A DNA stretch of 64,000 nt. It comes from Bacteroidia bacterium (lineage in GTDB: Bacteria > Bacteroidota > Bacteroidia > Bacteroidales > Azobacteroidaceae). The translations under genes and the position numbers were made by a program. Below the pieces are notes generated by a model that saw nothing but the letters and a program-made list of their open reading frames with translations, did not search any database and was not told the origin of the DNA. Below, in pieces: positions 25,304-34,386 of this stretch (positions are counted from its first letter, which is position 1; every line of letters begins with the position of its first letter). The stretch lies in assembly GCA_025996895.1 (NCBI GenBank), contig BNTW01000004.1, positions 10,449 to 74,448 of the forward strand. The letters are read 5' to 3'.

Positions 25304-27742
25304 ATGAAATTACGCTTGTTGTTGATAACGTTGGTAATGGCGTTTGCACTTGCTGCGCAAACGCCTTACTTTGCCGATGGATACCACGGTGGAATTTATG
25401 GACATTATCCTTTGTGGCAGACGCAATTCATGGTCGATCAACTGAACGAACATCCCGATTGGAAAATCAATCTGGAAATCGAGCCGGAAACATGGGACAG
25501 TGTGCTGGTACATACGCCCGAAGCCTATCACCGGTGGCAAGAGATGGCCGACAATCCGCGCGTGGAATGGACAAATCCTACTTATGCCCAGCCGTATTGC
25601 TTCAATATTTCGGGCGAAAGCATTATCCGGCAATTTGAATACGGAATTCGTAAAATCCGCCAACATTTTCCATCGGTTTCTTACTATACTTATGGAGTGG
25701 AAGAGCCATGTTTCACAAGTGCACTACCGCAAATTCTTCGTTCGTTTGGTTTTCAGGCGGCGGTGCTGAAAAATCCCGATACGTGCTGGGGCGGTTATGT
25801 CGACGGTTTTGGCAGCGGAGTGATTAATTGGATGGGCCCCGATGGCACATCACTTCCCACTGTTCCGCGTTATGCTTGCGAGGCCTTGCAAAAAAATTCT
25901 ACCTGGCAAACGACTTCGTGGAACAATTCGGACGAATATCTTCGGGCTTGCGCCGAAGCCGGCGTTCGTTATCCGGTGGGAATGTGTTATCAGGACGCCG
26001 GCTGGAAAAACGGTCCTTGGATTGGCTCCGGCGAGCGCGTTAAGAACAATTCACGCTATGTTACTTGGCGCGAATATTTTACCGGTATTAACAAAGGAGA
26101 AATCACGGACGATTGGCGGTTGTCGCAAGAAAATATCCGCGTGAGTTTGATGTGGGGCAGTCAGGTGTTGCAACGCATTGCCCAGCAAGTACGGCACTCG
26201 GAAAATGCAATCGTTCAGGCGGAAAAAATCGTTTCGATGGCTTGGATTGAACGTCATGAACTGTTGCCCGATATTTGGGTGAATGAAGCGTGGCGCACTT
26301 TGTTGTTGGCGCAACACCACGATTCGTGGATTGTTCCCTACAATCGTTTGCGTGGAAAACACACGTGGGCGGACGAGATTGCTTTATGGACAACGAATAC
26401 CGACAGTTTGGCGAATAAAATGATTCAACAGGAGGTTTACGCAAGCAAAAATGACACCGGTCGTTATGTACGGATATATAATACGTTGCCGGTGGCTCGT
26501 GAAGTAGATATTCCCGAATTGACTTATCCGGTTACGCTCCCGCCTTTCGGTTACAAGACCGTTCGTTTGGACGAAGGGGCTGCACCCGTCATTGCGAGAA
26601 CGACAGCCCGAAGCAATCCGGAGATTGTTTTGCCTGCAGCTCTCAATGATGAAAATGAATATGTCGTCGAAAACGAACGTTACCGGATTACGTTTGATTT
26701 ATCACAGGGCGGAATAATTAAGAGTTTGATTGCCAAACAGCTGAATAACAGAGAATTTGTCGATAAGCAAAATGTTTTCGGATTTGGCGAATTGCGCGGT
26801 CATTTCTACGAAAAAAGTCGTTTTATTTCCAATCGCGAACAACCGGCGCGACTGACTGTCGTCGAAAATAATGCGTTGCGCAAACAAGTCCGCATCGAAT
26901 CACAAATCGACGGAAATCCCTGTATCACCACCGTTACACTGCACCAATCCAGTGAAGTCATTGATTTTTCGTTGCAAATCAATTGGAACGGAAATCCGGG
27001 TATCGGCGAATACCGTCAGGGTGATAATTGGCAGGAAAATCGTCGGGCTTTCTACGACGACCGCTTCAAGTTGAATGTGCTTTTTCCGGCAACTCTTTCC
27101 GACGCAAAAATCTATAAGGACGCTCCTTTTGATGTGTGTGAAAGCCGAATGGAAAACACGTTTTACAATACGTGGGATAGTATCAAAAACAACGTTATCC
27201 TGAATTGGGTGGATTTGGCACAGGCTGACAACCAATATGGACTGGCTCTTTTCACGGATCATGTTACTTCCTATTCCTACGGTGCGGATTTTCCGCTGGG
27301 CTTGACACTGCAATATTCGGGCGTGGGTTTGTGGGGCGTGAATTACAAAATCACTCAACCTTTGCAGGTAAATTATGCGTTGCTGCCCCATTGGGGACGT
27401 TGGGACGAGGCGGCTGTCGGAACAAAAAACAGGGAATGGAATGAAAAACCGGTGGTCGTATTTCTCGAAAACGGCGAGGCCGGCGAAAAATCGTTTCTGC
27501 AATTCGACAAGCCGGGTTACGAAATCACCGCTTGCAAGCCCGACGGCGATAAATCATTGCTCCTGCGTGTCTTCAATCAGGAAAGTGATGGAAAACCGGT
27601 GGAAATTCAGTTTAATTTTCCGGTAAAAAATGTTGCAGAGGTTTCGCTCAACGGCGAAACGGAAGCGATTTCTAACGTGAAAAACAATAGAATCAGGGTT
27701 TCTATTCCACCTTTCGGGATAAAAACTTTGCGTATTCGATGA
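25304..27742 (+). CDS. Secreted GH38-like protein lacking canonical zinc motif
   Basis: An 812-residue protein with a signal peptide (about 1-18). The overall plan, an N-terminal alpha/beta part, a helical middle and a long beta C-terminus (KSLIAKQLNNREFVD; IDFSLQINWNG), resembles GH38-type alpha-mannosidases. QHHD at 337-340 matches the conserved HHD zinc motif. However, the usual N-terminal HxD pair is not evident (instead YHGGIYGHYPLW, residues 27-38), and the region expected to hold the nucleophile aspartate reads VEEPC (132-136). It may be a divergent member acting on another sugar, or a non-catalytic relative. It starts 1 bp after the preceding stop and appears to close the rha transcript. 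Confidence 0.6.
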   Translation: MKLRLLLITLVMAFALAAQTPYFADGYHGGIYGHYPLWQTQFMVDQLNEHPDWKINLEIEPETWDSVLVHTPEAYHRWQEMADNPRVEWTNPTYAQPYCFNISGESIIRQFEYGIRKIRQHFPSVSYYTYGVEEPCFTSALPQILRSFGFQAAVLKNPDTCWGGYVDGFGSGVINWMGPDGTSLPTVPRYACEALQKNSTWQTTSWNNSDEYLRACAEAGVRYPVGMCYQDAGWKNGPWIGSGERVKNNSRYVTWREYFTGINKGEITDDWRLSQENIRVSLMWGSQVLQRIAQQVRHSENAIVQAEKIVSMAWIERHELLPDIWVNEAWRTLLLAQHHDSWIVPYNRLRGKHTWADEIALWTTNTDSLANKMIQQEVYASKNDTGRYVRIYNTLPVAREVDIPELTYPVTLPPFGYKTVRLDEGAAPVIARTTARSNPEIVLPAALNDENEYVVENERYRITFDLSQGGIIKSLIAKQLNNREFVDKQNVFGFGELRGHFYEKSRFISNREQPARLTVVENNALRKQVRIESQIDGNPCITTVTLHQSSEVIDFSLQINWNGNPGIGEYRQGDNWQENRRAFYDDRFKLNVLFPATLSDAKIYKDAPFDVCESRMENTFYNTWDSIKNNVILNWVDLAQADNQYGLALFTDHVTSYSYGADFPLGLTLQYSGVGLWGVNYKITQPLQVNYALLPHWGRWDEAAVGTKNREWNEKPVVVFLENGEAGEKSFLQFDKPGYEITACKPDGDKSLLLRVFNQESDGKPVEIQFNFPVKNVAEVSLNGETEAISNVKNNRIRVSIPPFGIKTLRIR

Positions 27743-27801
27743 TTTTTTGTAAGTTTGTGAAAATTTGTAATATATACTTATTTTGTTGAATTGCAAATAC
27801 C

Positions 27802-28389
27802 ATGAAAATAGTATTTTCGGAAAATGTAGAAGATAAGTACTTCTCGGAGGTTTATTTATCGTATCATTCCAGACTGATTTTGTTTGCGAAGGAATATGTT
27901 ACGGCCGAAGAAGATGCCGAAAATATTGTGCAGGATCTTTTTCTGTTCCTTTGGAAAAACAGGGGAATGTTACACACCATTCTCAATCCGAATGCTTATT
28001 TTTTCACTTTAACTAAAAATCGCTGCATTGATTTTTTGCGCAAGAAAATGAATGAAACCCACCGTAACGAAAAAATACAATCGGCGTATGAAATGGAATT
28101 GAAACTCAAGCTTGATTCGCTTGATATTTTGGATACAGTTGGGTTGAATGACGAAAAGATAGAGACATTATTGACGGAAGCGATCGACAGTTTGCCGGAA
28201 AAATGCCGGGAAATATTTTGTATGAGCCGGTTCGACGGTTTGAAATACAAGGAAATCGCTGCAAAACTGAATCTTTCCGCCAATACGGTGGAAAATCAAA
28301 TGAGTATCGCATTCCGTAAATTAAGAGTTAAACTCAAAAACTATTTACCATTTTGGTGGTACTTTTTTGTTGTAACGTCTATTTTATAG
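27802..28389 (+). CDS. ECF-family RNA polymerase sigma factor
   Basis: A 195-residue ECF sigma factor of the Bacteroidetes PUL type. Region 2 is YHSRLILFAKEYVTAEEDAENIVQDLFLFLWKNR with the conserved N-A-Y-F-F-T-L-T-K-N-R-C-I-D-F-L stretch after it. Region 4 is LPEKCREIFCMSRFDGLKYKEIAAKLNLSANTVENQMSIAFRKLR. Such sigma factors are held by a FecR-type anti-sigma factor and released by an STN-bearing SusC when glycan binds. The expected FecR gene is not downstream; the only one in the window is at 47137. An ECF-like promoter element overlaps its last codons at 28351-28380. Confidence 0.92.
   Translation: MKIVFSENVEDKYFSEVYLSYHSRLILFAKEYVTAEEDAENIVQDLFLFLWKNRGMLHTILNPNAYFFTLTKNRCIDFLRKKMNETHRNEKIQSAYEMELKLKLDSLDILDTVGLNDEKIETLLTEAIDSLPEKCREIFCMSRFDGLKYKEIAAKLNLSANTVENQMSIAFRKLRVKLKNYLPFWWYFFVVTSIL
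28351..28380 (+). promoter_or_regulatory. ECF-type promoter-like element, copy 1
   Basis: TTTTGGTGGTA at 28351-28361 and AACGTCT at 28374-28380 lie within the last codons of the sigma gene. The sequence is near-identical over 30 bp to 28890-28919, and its key blocks recur at 59554-59583. GGTGGTA and CGTC fit -35 and -10 blocks of an ECF sigma factor. The next ATG (28416) is 35 nt downstream. Confidence 0.5.
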
Positions 28390-28415
28390 ATGCGTTTTAC
28401 AATAAAATTGTCTTT

Positions 28416-28769
28416 ATGAGAAACACGTTTTTGCTGTTTCTTATTTTTGCTCTTTGTTCCTGCAAAAATATAGGACTTGGACAAGTTATACTAAGAAATG
28501 CAAATGGAACTATTGACACTTGTACATCCACGCAAATTTTCGGTTATTCCTCTGGTTGTTCTGTTTCAGTTCCGATTAGTGGAATTTATTATATTGATAT
28601 TAGAGTTGGGAGTACAATGGGAGGGACATATAGTTATAATTTACAATATGTACATGTTAATCATTTTATGGCAGATACTCGTGGATTATTGGGTATTGTT
28701 TCATTAATAATGTTAAATATTTTATTTATGATAAATAGTAAAAAACAAAAGCATTTAGAAAGAAAATAG
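28416..28769 (+). CDS. Small AT-rich lipoprotein, unknown function
   Basis: 117 residues. The start MRNTFLLFLIFALCSCKN is a lipoprotein signal with a lipobox-like LCSC. The middle (GTIDTCTSTQIFGYSSGCSVSVPISGIYYIDIRVGS) is beta-rich with two cysteines. A hydrophobic helix near the C-terminus (GIVSLIMLNILFM) is followed by a basic tail. No family was recognised. The reading frame continues upstream to 28353, but the ATG at 28416 begins the signal sequence and lies 35 nt after the ECF-like -10. The gene is visibly more AT-rich than its neighbours and occupies the place where FecR would normally be. Confidence 0.5.
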   Translation: MRNTFLLFLIFALCSCKNIGLGQVILRNANGTIDTCTSTQIFGYSSGCSVSVPISGIYYIDIRVGSTMGGTYSYNLQYVHVNHFMADTRGLLGIVSLIMLNILFMINSKKQKHLERK

Positions 28770-28951
28770 AAAAAGAGAGAGATGAATCAGAGATGTATTA
28801 TAGTAATTGAGAAATAATGGTACGAAGATAGCGGATGGAACTATTTATTTGATAATAATTCCGGTTATTAATTGCAAATATTGATTTTCTTTTGGTGGTA
28901 TTTTTATGCCTTAACGTCTTATTTCTAAACGTTAATTTTAATTTAATAAAC
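28770..28951. other. Intergenic region upstream of the esterase
   Basis: 182 bp, AT-rich. The first 110 bp hold nothing recognised. The second ECF-like promoter element is at 28890-28919. Confidence 0.4.
28890..28919 (+). promoter_or_regulatory. ECF-type promoter-like element, copy 2
   Basis: TTTTGGTGGTA at 28890-28900 and AACGTCT at 28913-28919, the same blocks and spacing as copy 1. The ATG of the esterase gene is 32 nt downstream. It may direct sigma-dependent expression of the esterase and following Sus genes. Confidence 0.55.
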
Positions 28952-30937
28952 ATGATAAAACATTCTCGTATTTTGCCGGTACTTCTGTTCTTGTTGTGTT
29001 CGGAAGTATTCTATGCACAAATTCGTTTGTGTCCGCTGTTTTCGGATAATATGGTTTTACAACAGCAATCTGAAACGCCTGTGTGGGGCGAAAGCAACGC
29101 CCAGCAAAAAATCACGATTACTACTTCGTGGAATAATCAATCCTGTACGGCAATGGCCGATGAGCAGGGCAAGTGGAAAACTACGATTGCTACGCCTGAA
29201 GCCGGCGGGCCTTATTCGATTTTGATTTCATCCGGCAAGAAGGATAAAATCGAATTGAAAAACGTCTTGATTGGGGAAGTCTGGATTTGTTCCGGCCAAT
29301 CCAACATGGAAATGCGGGTGCGTGAGTCGGCTGATTTTGCAAACGAAAAAGCGAAATCGGCTCATTTTCCGCAAGTTCGCATGCTGACGGTAGAAAAAGC
29401 AACGGCTACGCTTCCGGTTACAGGGTTTCAATCACAAGGCTGGCAGGTGTCTTCGCCCGAAACGGTGGGTGAATTTTCGGCCGCCGGTTATTTTTTCGGT
29501 TGCAAGCTGAATCAGGATTTGAAAGTGCCGGTCGGATTGATCAATACCTCGTGGGGCGGAACGATTGCCGAAGCTTGGACAAGCGGCGAGTCGCTGGAAC
29601 AAATGCCGTATTTCACCGAAAATGTAAAAACTATCCGTCAAGTTCCCAACGACCGCGACGAACAGGATAAACTGTTTGCCCGGCAATGGAACGGCTGGTT
29701 GGATAATCTCAAAAAATTAGACCCCGGATTGAAAGATCCGGCTAATGAGTGGATTGCTAAAGATTTAAACACTTCCGGTTGGCAGAATTTCACCCTTCCG
29801 GGCATTGTACAGGAACAAAAACTCACTTTGCAAAACGGCATTTTCTGGTTTCGGAAAGAAATTGAAATCCCGAAATCGTGGGAAGGCAAAGAATTAAAAT
29901 TGAGCATGGGCGTGATCGACGATTACGATTTCACCTATTTCAACGGCGTGGAAGTTGGCTCGACCGATGGCTGGTTTGCACAGCGCAATTATAAAGTACC
30001 GGCTTCGTTAGTCAAAGCCGGTAAAGCGACGATTAGTGTGCGTGTGTTAGACACCGGCGGTCTGGGCGGTTTCTATCAGGAAGACAAAGATTATTTTCTC
30101 GAAGCTCCCACCGGCGAAAAAATCAATCTGTCCGGAACATGGAAATTCCACATGGGTTTGCCCTTATCTGCTTTTCCGGCTGTACCCAAGCCCATCAATA
30201 ACGAGCCGAATCATGTTACGGTATTGTACAACGCAATGATTTATCCCTTGCTGTCGTATAAAATCAAGGGTGCAATCTGGTATCAGGGCGAATCCAACAG
30301 TGGACGTGCCTGTCAGTACCGCGAACTATTACCCTTGATGATTACCGACTGGCGGAAACATTTCGGATATGATTTTCCTTTTTATATTGTGCAGTTGGCC
30401 AATTATACCGCTTTGCAGACCGAGCCGGTCGAATCGACATGGGCTGAATTGCGGGAAGCGCAATACATGACCACTCATTTGAAAAATACCGGTATCGCGA
30501 ATATCATTGACGTTGGCGAAGCAGACGATATTCACCCGAAAAACAAACAGGAAGTTGGCCGCCGTTTGGCCTTATCGGCTTTGGCGCAAACCTACAATAA
30601 GAATGTGGTCTATTCGGGACCGGTTTATGACGGTTACAGGATAGAAGGAAATCAAATCCGGCTGTTTTTCAAGCATACCGACGGCGGTTTGAAAACTCGG
30701 AACGGCGAAGATCCAAAGGGATTTACGATTGCGGGATTAGACCACCAATTTCGTTGGGCGGAAGCGCGTATTGCCGGGAACGAAATCGTCGTTTCTCACC
30801 CCGACATCGCTTTTCCTGTGGCTGTGCGTTATGCTTGGGCCGATAATCCGGTTTGCAACTTGTATAACGGTGCCGGTTTGCCTGCTTTTTCATTCCGCAC
30901 CGACGACTGGCCGGGCGTTACTTCGGGAAATCAATAA
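28952..30937 (+). CDS. Sialate O-acetylesterase-like exported esterase
   Basis: A 661-residue exported esterase of the SASA family, expected to remove acetyl esters from sugar residues. The signal peptide ends near VFYAQ (about 22). The early domain reads RLCPLFSDNMVLQQQ, typical of the family. The SGNH-type nucleophile is Ser117 in VWICSGQSNMEM. A galactose-binding-like jelly roll is inserted at about 255-400 (EWIAKDLNTSGWQNFTLPG; KATISVRVLDTGGLGGF). The core resumes with IKGAIWYQGESNSGR and a catalytic DDIHPKNK. The start at 28952 was chosen for the signal peptide. The substrate need not be sialic acid; in this locus acetylated rhamnose or mannose is likelier. Confidence 0.87.
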   Translation: MIKHSRILPVLLFLLCSEVFYAQIRLCPLFSDNMVLQQQSETPVWGESNAQQKITITTSWNNQSCTAMADEQGKWKTTIATPEAGGPYSILISSGKKDKIELKNVLIGEVWICSGQSNMEMRVRESADFANEKAKSAHFPQVRMLTVEKATATLPVTGFQSQGWQVSSPETVGEFSAAGYFFGCKLNQDLKVPVGLINTSWGGTIAEAWTSGESLEQMPYFTENVKTIRQVPNDRDEQDKLFARQWNGWLDNLKKLDPGLKDPANEWIAKDLNTSGWQNFTLPGIVQEQKLTLQNGIFWFRKEIEIPKSWEGKELKLSMGVIDDYDFTYFNGVEVGSTDGWFAQRNYKVPASLVKAGKATISVRVLDTGGLGGFYQEDKDYFLEAPTGEKINLSGTWKFHMGLPLSAFPAVPKPINNEPNHVTVLYNAMIYPLLSYKIKGAIWYQGESNSGRACQYRELLPLMITDWRKHFGYDFPFYIVQLANYTALQTEPVESTWAELREAQYMTTHLKNTGIANIIDVGEADDIHPKNKQEVGRRLALSALAQTYNKNVVYSGPVYDGYRIEGNQIRLFFKHTDGGLKTRNGEDPKGFTIAGLDHQFRWAEARIAGNEIVVSHPDIAFPVAVRYAWADNPVCNLYNGAGLPAFSFRTDDWPGVTSGNQ

Positions 30938-31100
30938 TTATCAGAATAGTCATTAATATTATGTAAAGTTTCATAATATGAATAATACTTCTCATACTAA
31001 TATACACTCTGTAATAACGCATTTATGTACATTGTGTATATGTATGGGTTGTCATAGATATAGAAAAATTCACAATTTAAAAACAAATAATTTATACAAA
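30938..31100. other. Intergenic region with 8-bp AT inverted repeat
   Basis: 163 bp before the SusD gene. ATATTATG (30956-30963) is mirrored by CATAATAT (30972-30979) across an 8-nt loop, which could be a weak terminator for the esterase gene or an operator. No firm promoter consensus was found. Confidence 0.35.
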
Positions 31101-32882
31101 ATGAAACACAAACATTATTTGCTATGGCTGATTATTCTTGCTGGAATAAGTTTGGCCTCTTGTAGCGAGAGTAGTTTTTTGGACGAGACTCAAACAACGG
31201 ATTTGACGACTGAAGTCATCTTTTCCGACAGTACCTACACGGCCGGTTTTCTGTTGGAAATCTATCGTGAAATTGGTTTTGATACCGATCCGGGACGTTT
31301 CAGCAACATTTGGGTTAGATTCGGTGGTTTGCAGACGGCATGCGATGAAGCGGAGTTTAAGGCATCATCTTCTATTACGACCGATATGCTTTTTGCTACC
31401 GGATCGATCAATCCGGTGGTGGTGTCGGAAGATGCGTGGGAAAAATGTTATCAAAACATTCGGCGCGTCAATGTCTTTCTTGCAAATGTAGACGGTTCTC
31501 CGATAGCTGATGCGAAGAAGAAGGCTTTCAAAGCCGAAGCGCGATTTTTGCGTGCGTGGTATTATTTCATTCTGCTGCGTCATTATGGCGGCGTGCCGTT
31601 GATTGGTGATGTTGTGTATGAAGCCGAAGACGATATTAAGACAGCACGCAACACCTTTGCCGAATGTGTCGATTATATTCTGTCGGAATGTGATGCGGCG
31701 GCTGTCGATTTGGTTGTACGTCCTTCGGGGCGTGATTATGGAAGAGTGGGGTCAGGAGCTTGCAAAGGATTGAAATCAAGACTGTTACTGTATGCAGCCA
31801 GTCCTTTGTTCAATGGTGAAGCCGAAGTTCCCGATGGTTATCCGGTGGAACTGGTTGCCTATCCCGACAAAAATTCCGACCGGTGGCGCATAGCTATGGA
31901 AGCTGCCAAGGCGGTGATGGATTTGGGTGTCTATGCCCTTTACGCCGGAAATCACCACGAAGGTGAAGCTAATTATAAGGGTTGCAATGGATATTTTTGG
32001 GTTTTCCAGGCCAGTGATCCACCCACTGAGTTGGGTGCGCAAAAAGAACTTTTGGTGGAACTGCAGCAACCCAAAGACATCTATCGCGAAAAGTTGTTTA
32101 ATCCGCCTTCCTGTGGCGGCGACGGCGGTGGTTTTGCTTATCAGGGCTTGGTGGATGCTTTCCCCATGCTCAACGGCAAGTCTATTTGGGAAGAAGGGTC
32201 GGGCTACAACGATCAAAATCCCTATGCTAACCGTGACCCGCGCCTGTATCTGACGATTTGCTACGACCAGCATCCCATGATGAATGCAGGAACGGTAAGG
32301 CCGGTAGATATTTATCTGAATGAAGATGGTACGCCTCACACTCAGGACGGTGTCTATAGCGGTACGCCCACCGGCTATTATATTTGTAAGATGCAGCATT
32401 GGCCCGCTGCAGCCGGTAATTATTTCGTTGGCCCGCCGGAATCGCGTCCGCAGTTGCGTTATGCCGAGATTTTGTTGAATTATGCCGAAGCGGCCAACGA
32501 ATATGCAGGTCCTTCGTCTGCAGTCTATGATGCGTTGAAATTGATTCGCGCCCGCGCCGAAATTTTGCCGGGAAGCGATAATTTATACGGATTGAAAGCG
32601 GATATGACGAAAGACGAAATGCGCGAAGCGATCCGCAACGAACGCCGTATCGAACTGTCTTATGAAGGTGTACGGTTTTTTGATGTTCGCCGGTGGAAGA
32701 TTGCCCCGCAAACAGACGGTGCCGTGATGACCGGTATGGAAATCCGGTTGAAAGACAGCAAAAAAGTATATAAGCAGTTTGATGTGCGTCAGCATGTGTG
32801 GCGACCGGCCATGTATTTCTGGCCGATTCCGTATAAAGAAGTGGTTAAAACGGATAATTTGATGCAAAATCCATTTTATTAA
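31101..32882 (+). CDS. SusD-like glycan-binding lipoprotein A
   Basis: RagB/SusD-family outer-membrane lipoprotein of 593 residues that delivers glycan to a SusC channel. The lipoprotein signal ends at LASC near residue 21. TPR-type helices include the family phrase KKAFKAEARFLRAWYYFILLRHYGGVPLIGD. The C-terminal hallmark is LRYAEILLNYAEAANEY, then AIRNERRIELSYEGVRFFDVRRWK and a final MQNPFY. An open frame extends upstream to 30978, but signal and homology start at 31101. It is not preceded by a SusC: the next genes are DUF5004 and DUF4961, and the nearest SusC is 1.5 kb downstream. Confidence 0.93.
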   Translation: MKHKHYLLWLIILAGISLASCSESSFLDETQTTDLTTEVIFSDSTYTAGFLLEIYREIGFDTDPGRFSNIWVRFGGLQTACDEAEFKASSSITTDMLFATGSINPVVVSEDAWEKCYQNIRRVNVFLANVDGSPIADAKKKAFKAEARFLRAWYYFILLRHYGGVPLIGDVVYEAEDDIKTARNTFAECVDYILSECDAAAVDLVVRPSGRDYGRVGSGACKGLKSRLLLYAASPLFNGEAEVPDGYPVELVAYPDKNSDRWRIAMEAAKAVMDLGVYALYAGNHHEGEANYKGCNGYFWVFQASDPPTELGAQKELLVELQQPKDIYREKLFNPPSCGGDGGGFAYQGLVDAFPMLNGKSIWEEGSGYNDQNPYANRDPRLYLTICYDQHPMMNAGTVRPVDIYLNEDGTPHTQDGVYSGTPTGYYICKMQHWPAAAGNYFVGPPESRPQLRYAEILLNYAEAANEYAGPSSAVYDALKLIRARAEILPGSDNLYGLKADMTKDEMREAIRNERRIELSYEGVRFFDVRRWKIAPQTDGAVMTGMEIRLKDSKKVYKQFDVRQHVWRPAMYFWPIPYKEVVKTDNLMQNPFY

Positions 32883-32904
32883 AACAAAATAAATATTTTA
32901 CTAT

Positions 32905-33354
32905 ATGAAAAATAGATATATAAAGATTTTGATGATGTGCTTGCTGATTGTAGCAGGTGCGTGCGATAAGTTTGAAAGTAACTTGCCGTCGACTCCCGAA
33001 GAAACAGTGAAAGAAATTGACGGCACGTGGAAAATCAGCAAGGTTACGCGTAATGGAATAGATATTACTAATTTGATGGATTTTACAAAGTTTAGAATCC
33101 GCTTCAACACGGACAATACCTATGCGATTGACCACTATCTTCCATTTGCAGTCAAATCCGGCGGAACGTGGAGTTTGGACGATCCGCAATACCCTTTCAA
33201 TTTGGAACTGACCGAATCGGATTCGGGCGAAACACTGATTACCGCCTTTAACTATCCGGTAGTTAAAGGCAAACGCCAAATCATTCTTTCGTTCAGCCCC
33301 GGCTGTAAGAATAATATTTATACTTATGCATTTGAAAAAACTTCTGAAAATTGA
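32905..33354 (+). CDS. DUF5004-like lipocalin-type lipoprotein
   Basis: 149 residues. A signal with lipobox VAGAC (Cys near residue 21) is followed by a lipocalin-like beta pattern: IDGTWKISKVTRNGIDITNLMDFTKFRIRF, then GGTWSLDDPQYPFNLEL and KRQIILSFSPGC. The sequence strongly resembles DUF5004 proteins that follow SusCD in Bacteroidetes loci. It probably sits on the outer membrane as an accessory binding protein; the ligand is unknown. The downstream ATG lies 5 bp after its stop. Confidence 0.72.
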   Translation: MKNRYIKILMMCLLIVAGACDKFESNLPSTPEETVKEIDGTWKISKVTRNGIDITNLMDFTKFRIRFNTDNTYAIDHYLPFAVKSGGTWSLDDPQYPFNLELTESDSGETLITAFNYPVVKGKRQIILSFSPGCKNNIYTYAFEKTSEN

Positions 33355-33359
33355 ATCCA

Positions 33360-34367
33360 ATGAAAAATTTGTATAAAATCAATAGAAAATGGTTGATGGC
33401 GGGCTTTTCCGGCCTGTTATTGGCAGGTATCCTGTTCTTTTCCTGTGTTTACTTAGACAGTGTGATATATGATTCTACACTGAAAGCCAATGAAGAGGCG
33501 ACATTTACCGTCAATATGCACATTGTGTCGAATGAAGACAGGACAACACGGCTGATACTCTCTTTCCTTGCTCCCAAATCGTGGAACGCAGGTGAACATA
33601 CGAAAATTACTTATGTCGACACGTATGACGAAGGTGTTTTGAAATCCATGTCGCTGATTCCTTTAGAACAGTCTCCACTCAACGAAGCGGGTCTGACCTG
33701 GGGCGAGGCGATGAAAAAGTACTTCGGTGTAGGCCTCAATGTTCTTGATGACATGGAATGGGTTACTTATCAGAGCGACGAAATCTATAATGTCCATAAC
33801 GGAGATAATCAATCGGCAGTAATCAAGATTGTTACCCGAGTGGGCGAGGAAAATATGCGGGTCAAATTGAGTTTCTTTATCACCATGGGTGAATATAGTT
33901 TGAGCAGTGCTGATGAACGGTATTTTAAAATAGAAAATACCGACTGTATTGAAGTGGTTGATGGAGACGAAACGTTATATACCGATTTTTGCGAAGCGCA
34001 TTTCAATAGCGTACAACCCTCCGGTCTTACTAAAGACGACATCGTTACCTTCAAATTTCAAGGAGAGATAGCCCCCAACGAGTTGGACGATACCAACGAA
34101 ATCTATTTGTGTGCGAAAGCTTTTACTACCGCTTATCGTGAATATGCAGTTACCGAACGGACGGCAAAAACCCGCATGAAGATCGAGTCGGGAAGAACCT
34201 ACAGTCTCACGTTTTGGGCTGCCGATTATTTCGGCATTCCCGAAGGAGAGGAAATTCTGCGTGTCGAATATTATTTTACCAATGCAGACGGCAGTTTGTC
34301 GGTGAAGCAAACGTACGAAACGGGCGAGCCGGATACTTGGTTCTTGTCGATGTTTAACTGTAAATAA
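33360..34367 (+). CDS. DUF4961-like lipoprotein
   Basis: 335 residues, signal ending at ILFFSC (Cys about 29). The body contains RLILSFLAPKSWNAGEH and TWGEAMKKYFGVG, as in DUF4961 proteins found beside DUF5004 and SusCD. The N-terminal 60 residues parallel the protein at 24367, but this one has no T9SS tag. The ATG at 33360 is preferred to a TTG at 33351. It is likely a surface accessory glycan-binding protein; there is no catalytic motif. Confidence 0.7.
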   Translation: MKNLYKINRKWLMAGFSGLLLAGILFFSCVYLDSVIYDSTLKANEEATFTVNMHIVSNEDRTTRLILSFLAPKSWNAGEHTKITYVDTYDEGVLKSMSLIPLEQSPLNEAGLTWGEAMKKYFGVGLNVLDDMEWVTYQSDEIYNVHNGDNQSAVIKIVTRVGEENMRVKLSFFITMGEYSLSSADERYFKIENTDCIEVVDGDETLYTDFCEAHFNSVQPSGLTKDDIVTFKFQGEIAPNELDDTNEIYLCAKAFTTAYREYAVTERTAKTRMKIESGRTYSLTFWAADYFGIPEGEEILRVEYYFTNADGSLSVKQTYETGEPDTWFLSMFNCK

Positions 34368-34386
34368 CAACTTAATTCGGTTTTTT

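Noticed and set aside
28353..28415. N-terminal extension of the orphan lipoprotein
   Set aside because: Uses a non-ATG start inside the sigma gene and would bury the lipoprotein signal.
28890..28951. Reading the GGTGGTA repeats as invertible recombination sites
   Set aside because: The copies are in direct orientation, have no inverted flanks and no adjacent recombinase; an ECF promoter explains spacing and position better.
30978..31100. N-terminal extension of SusD A
   Set aside because: The 41 extra residues lack homology and precede the lipoprotein signal; the true start is the ATG at 31101.
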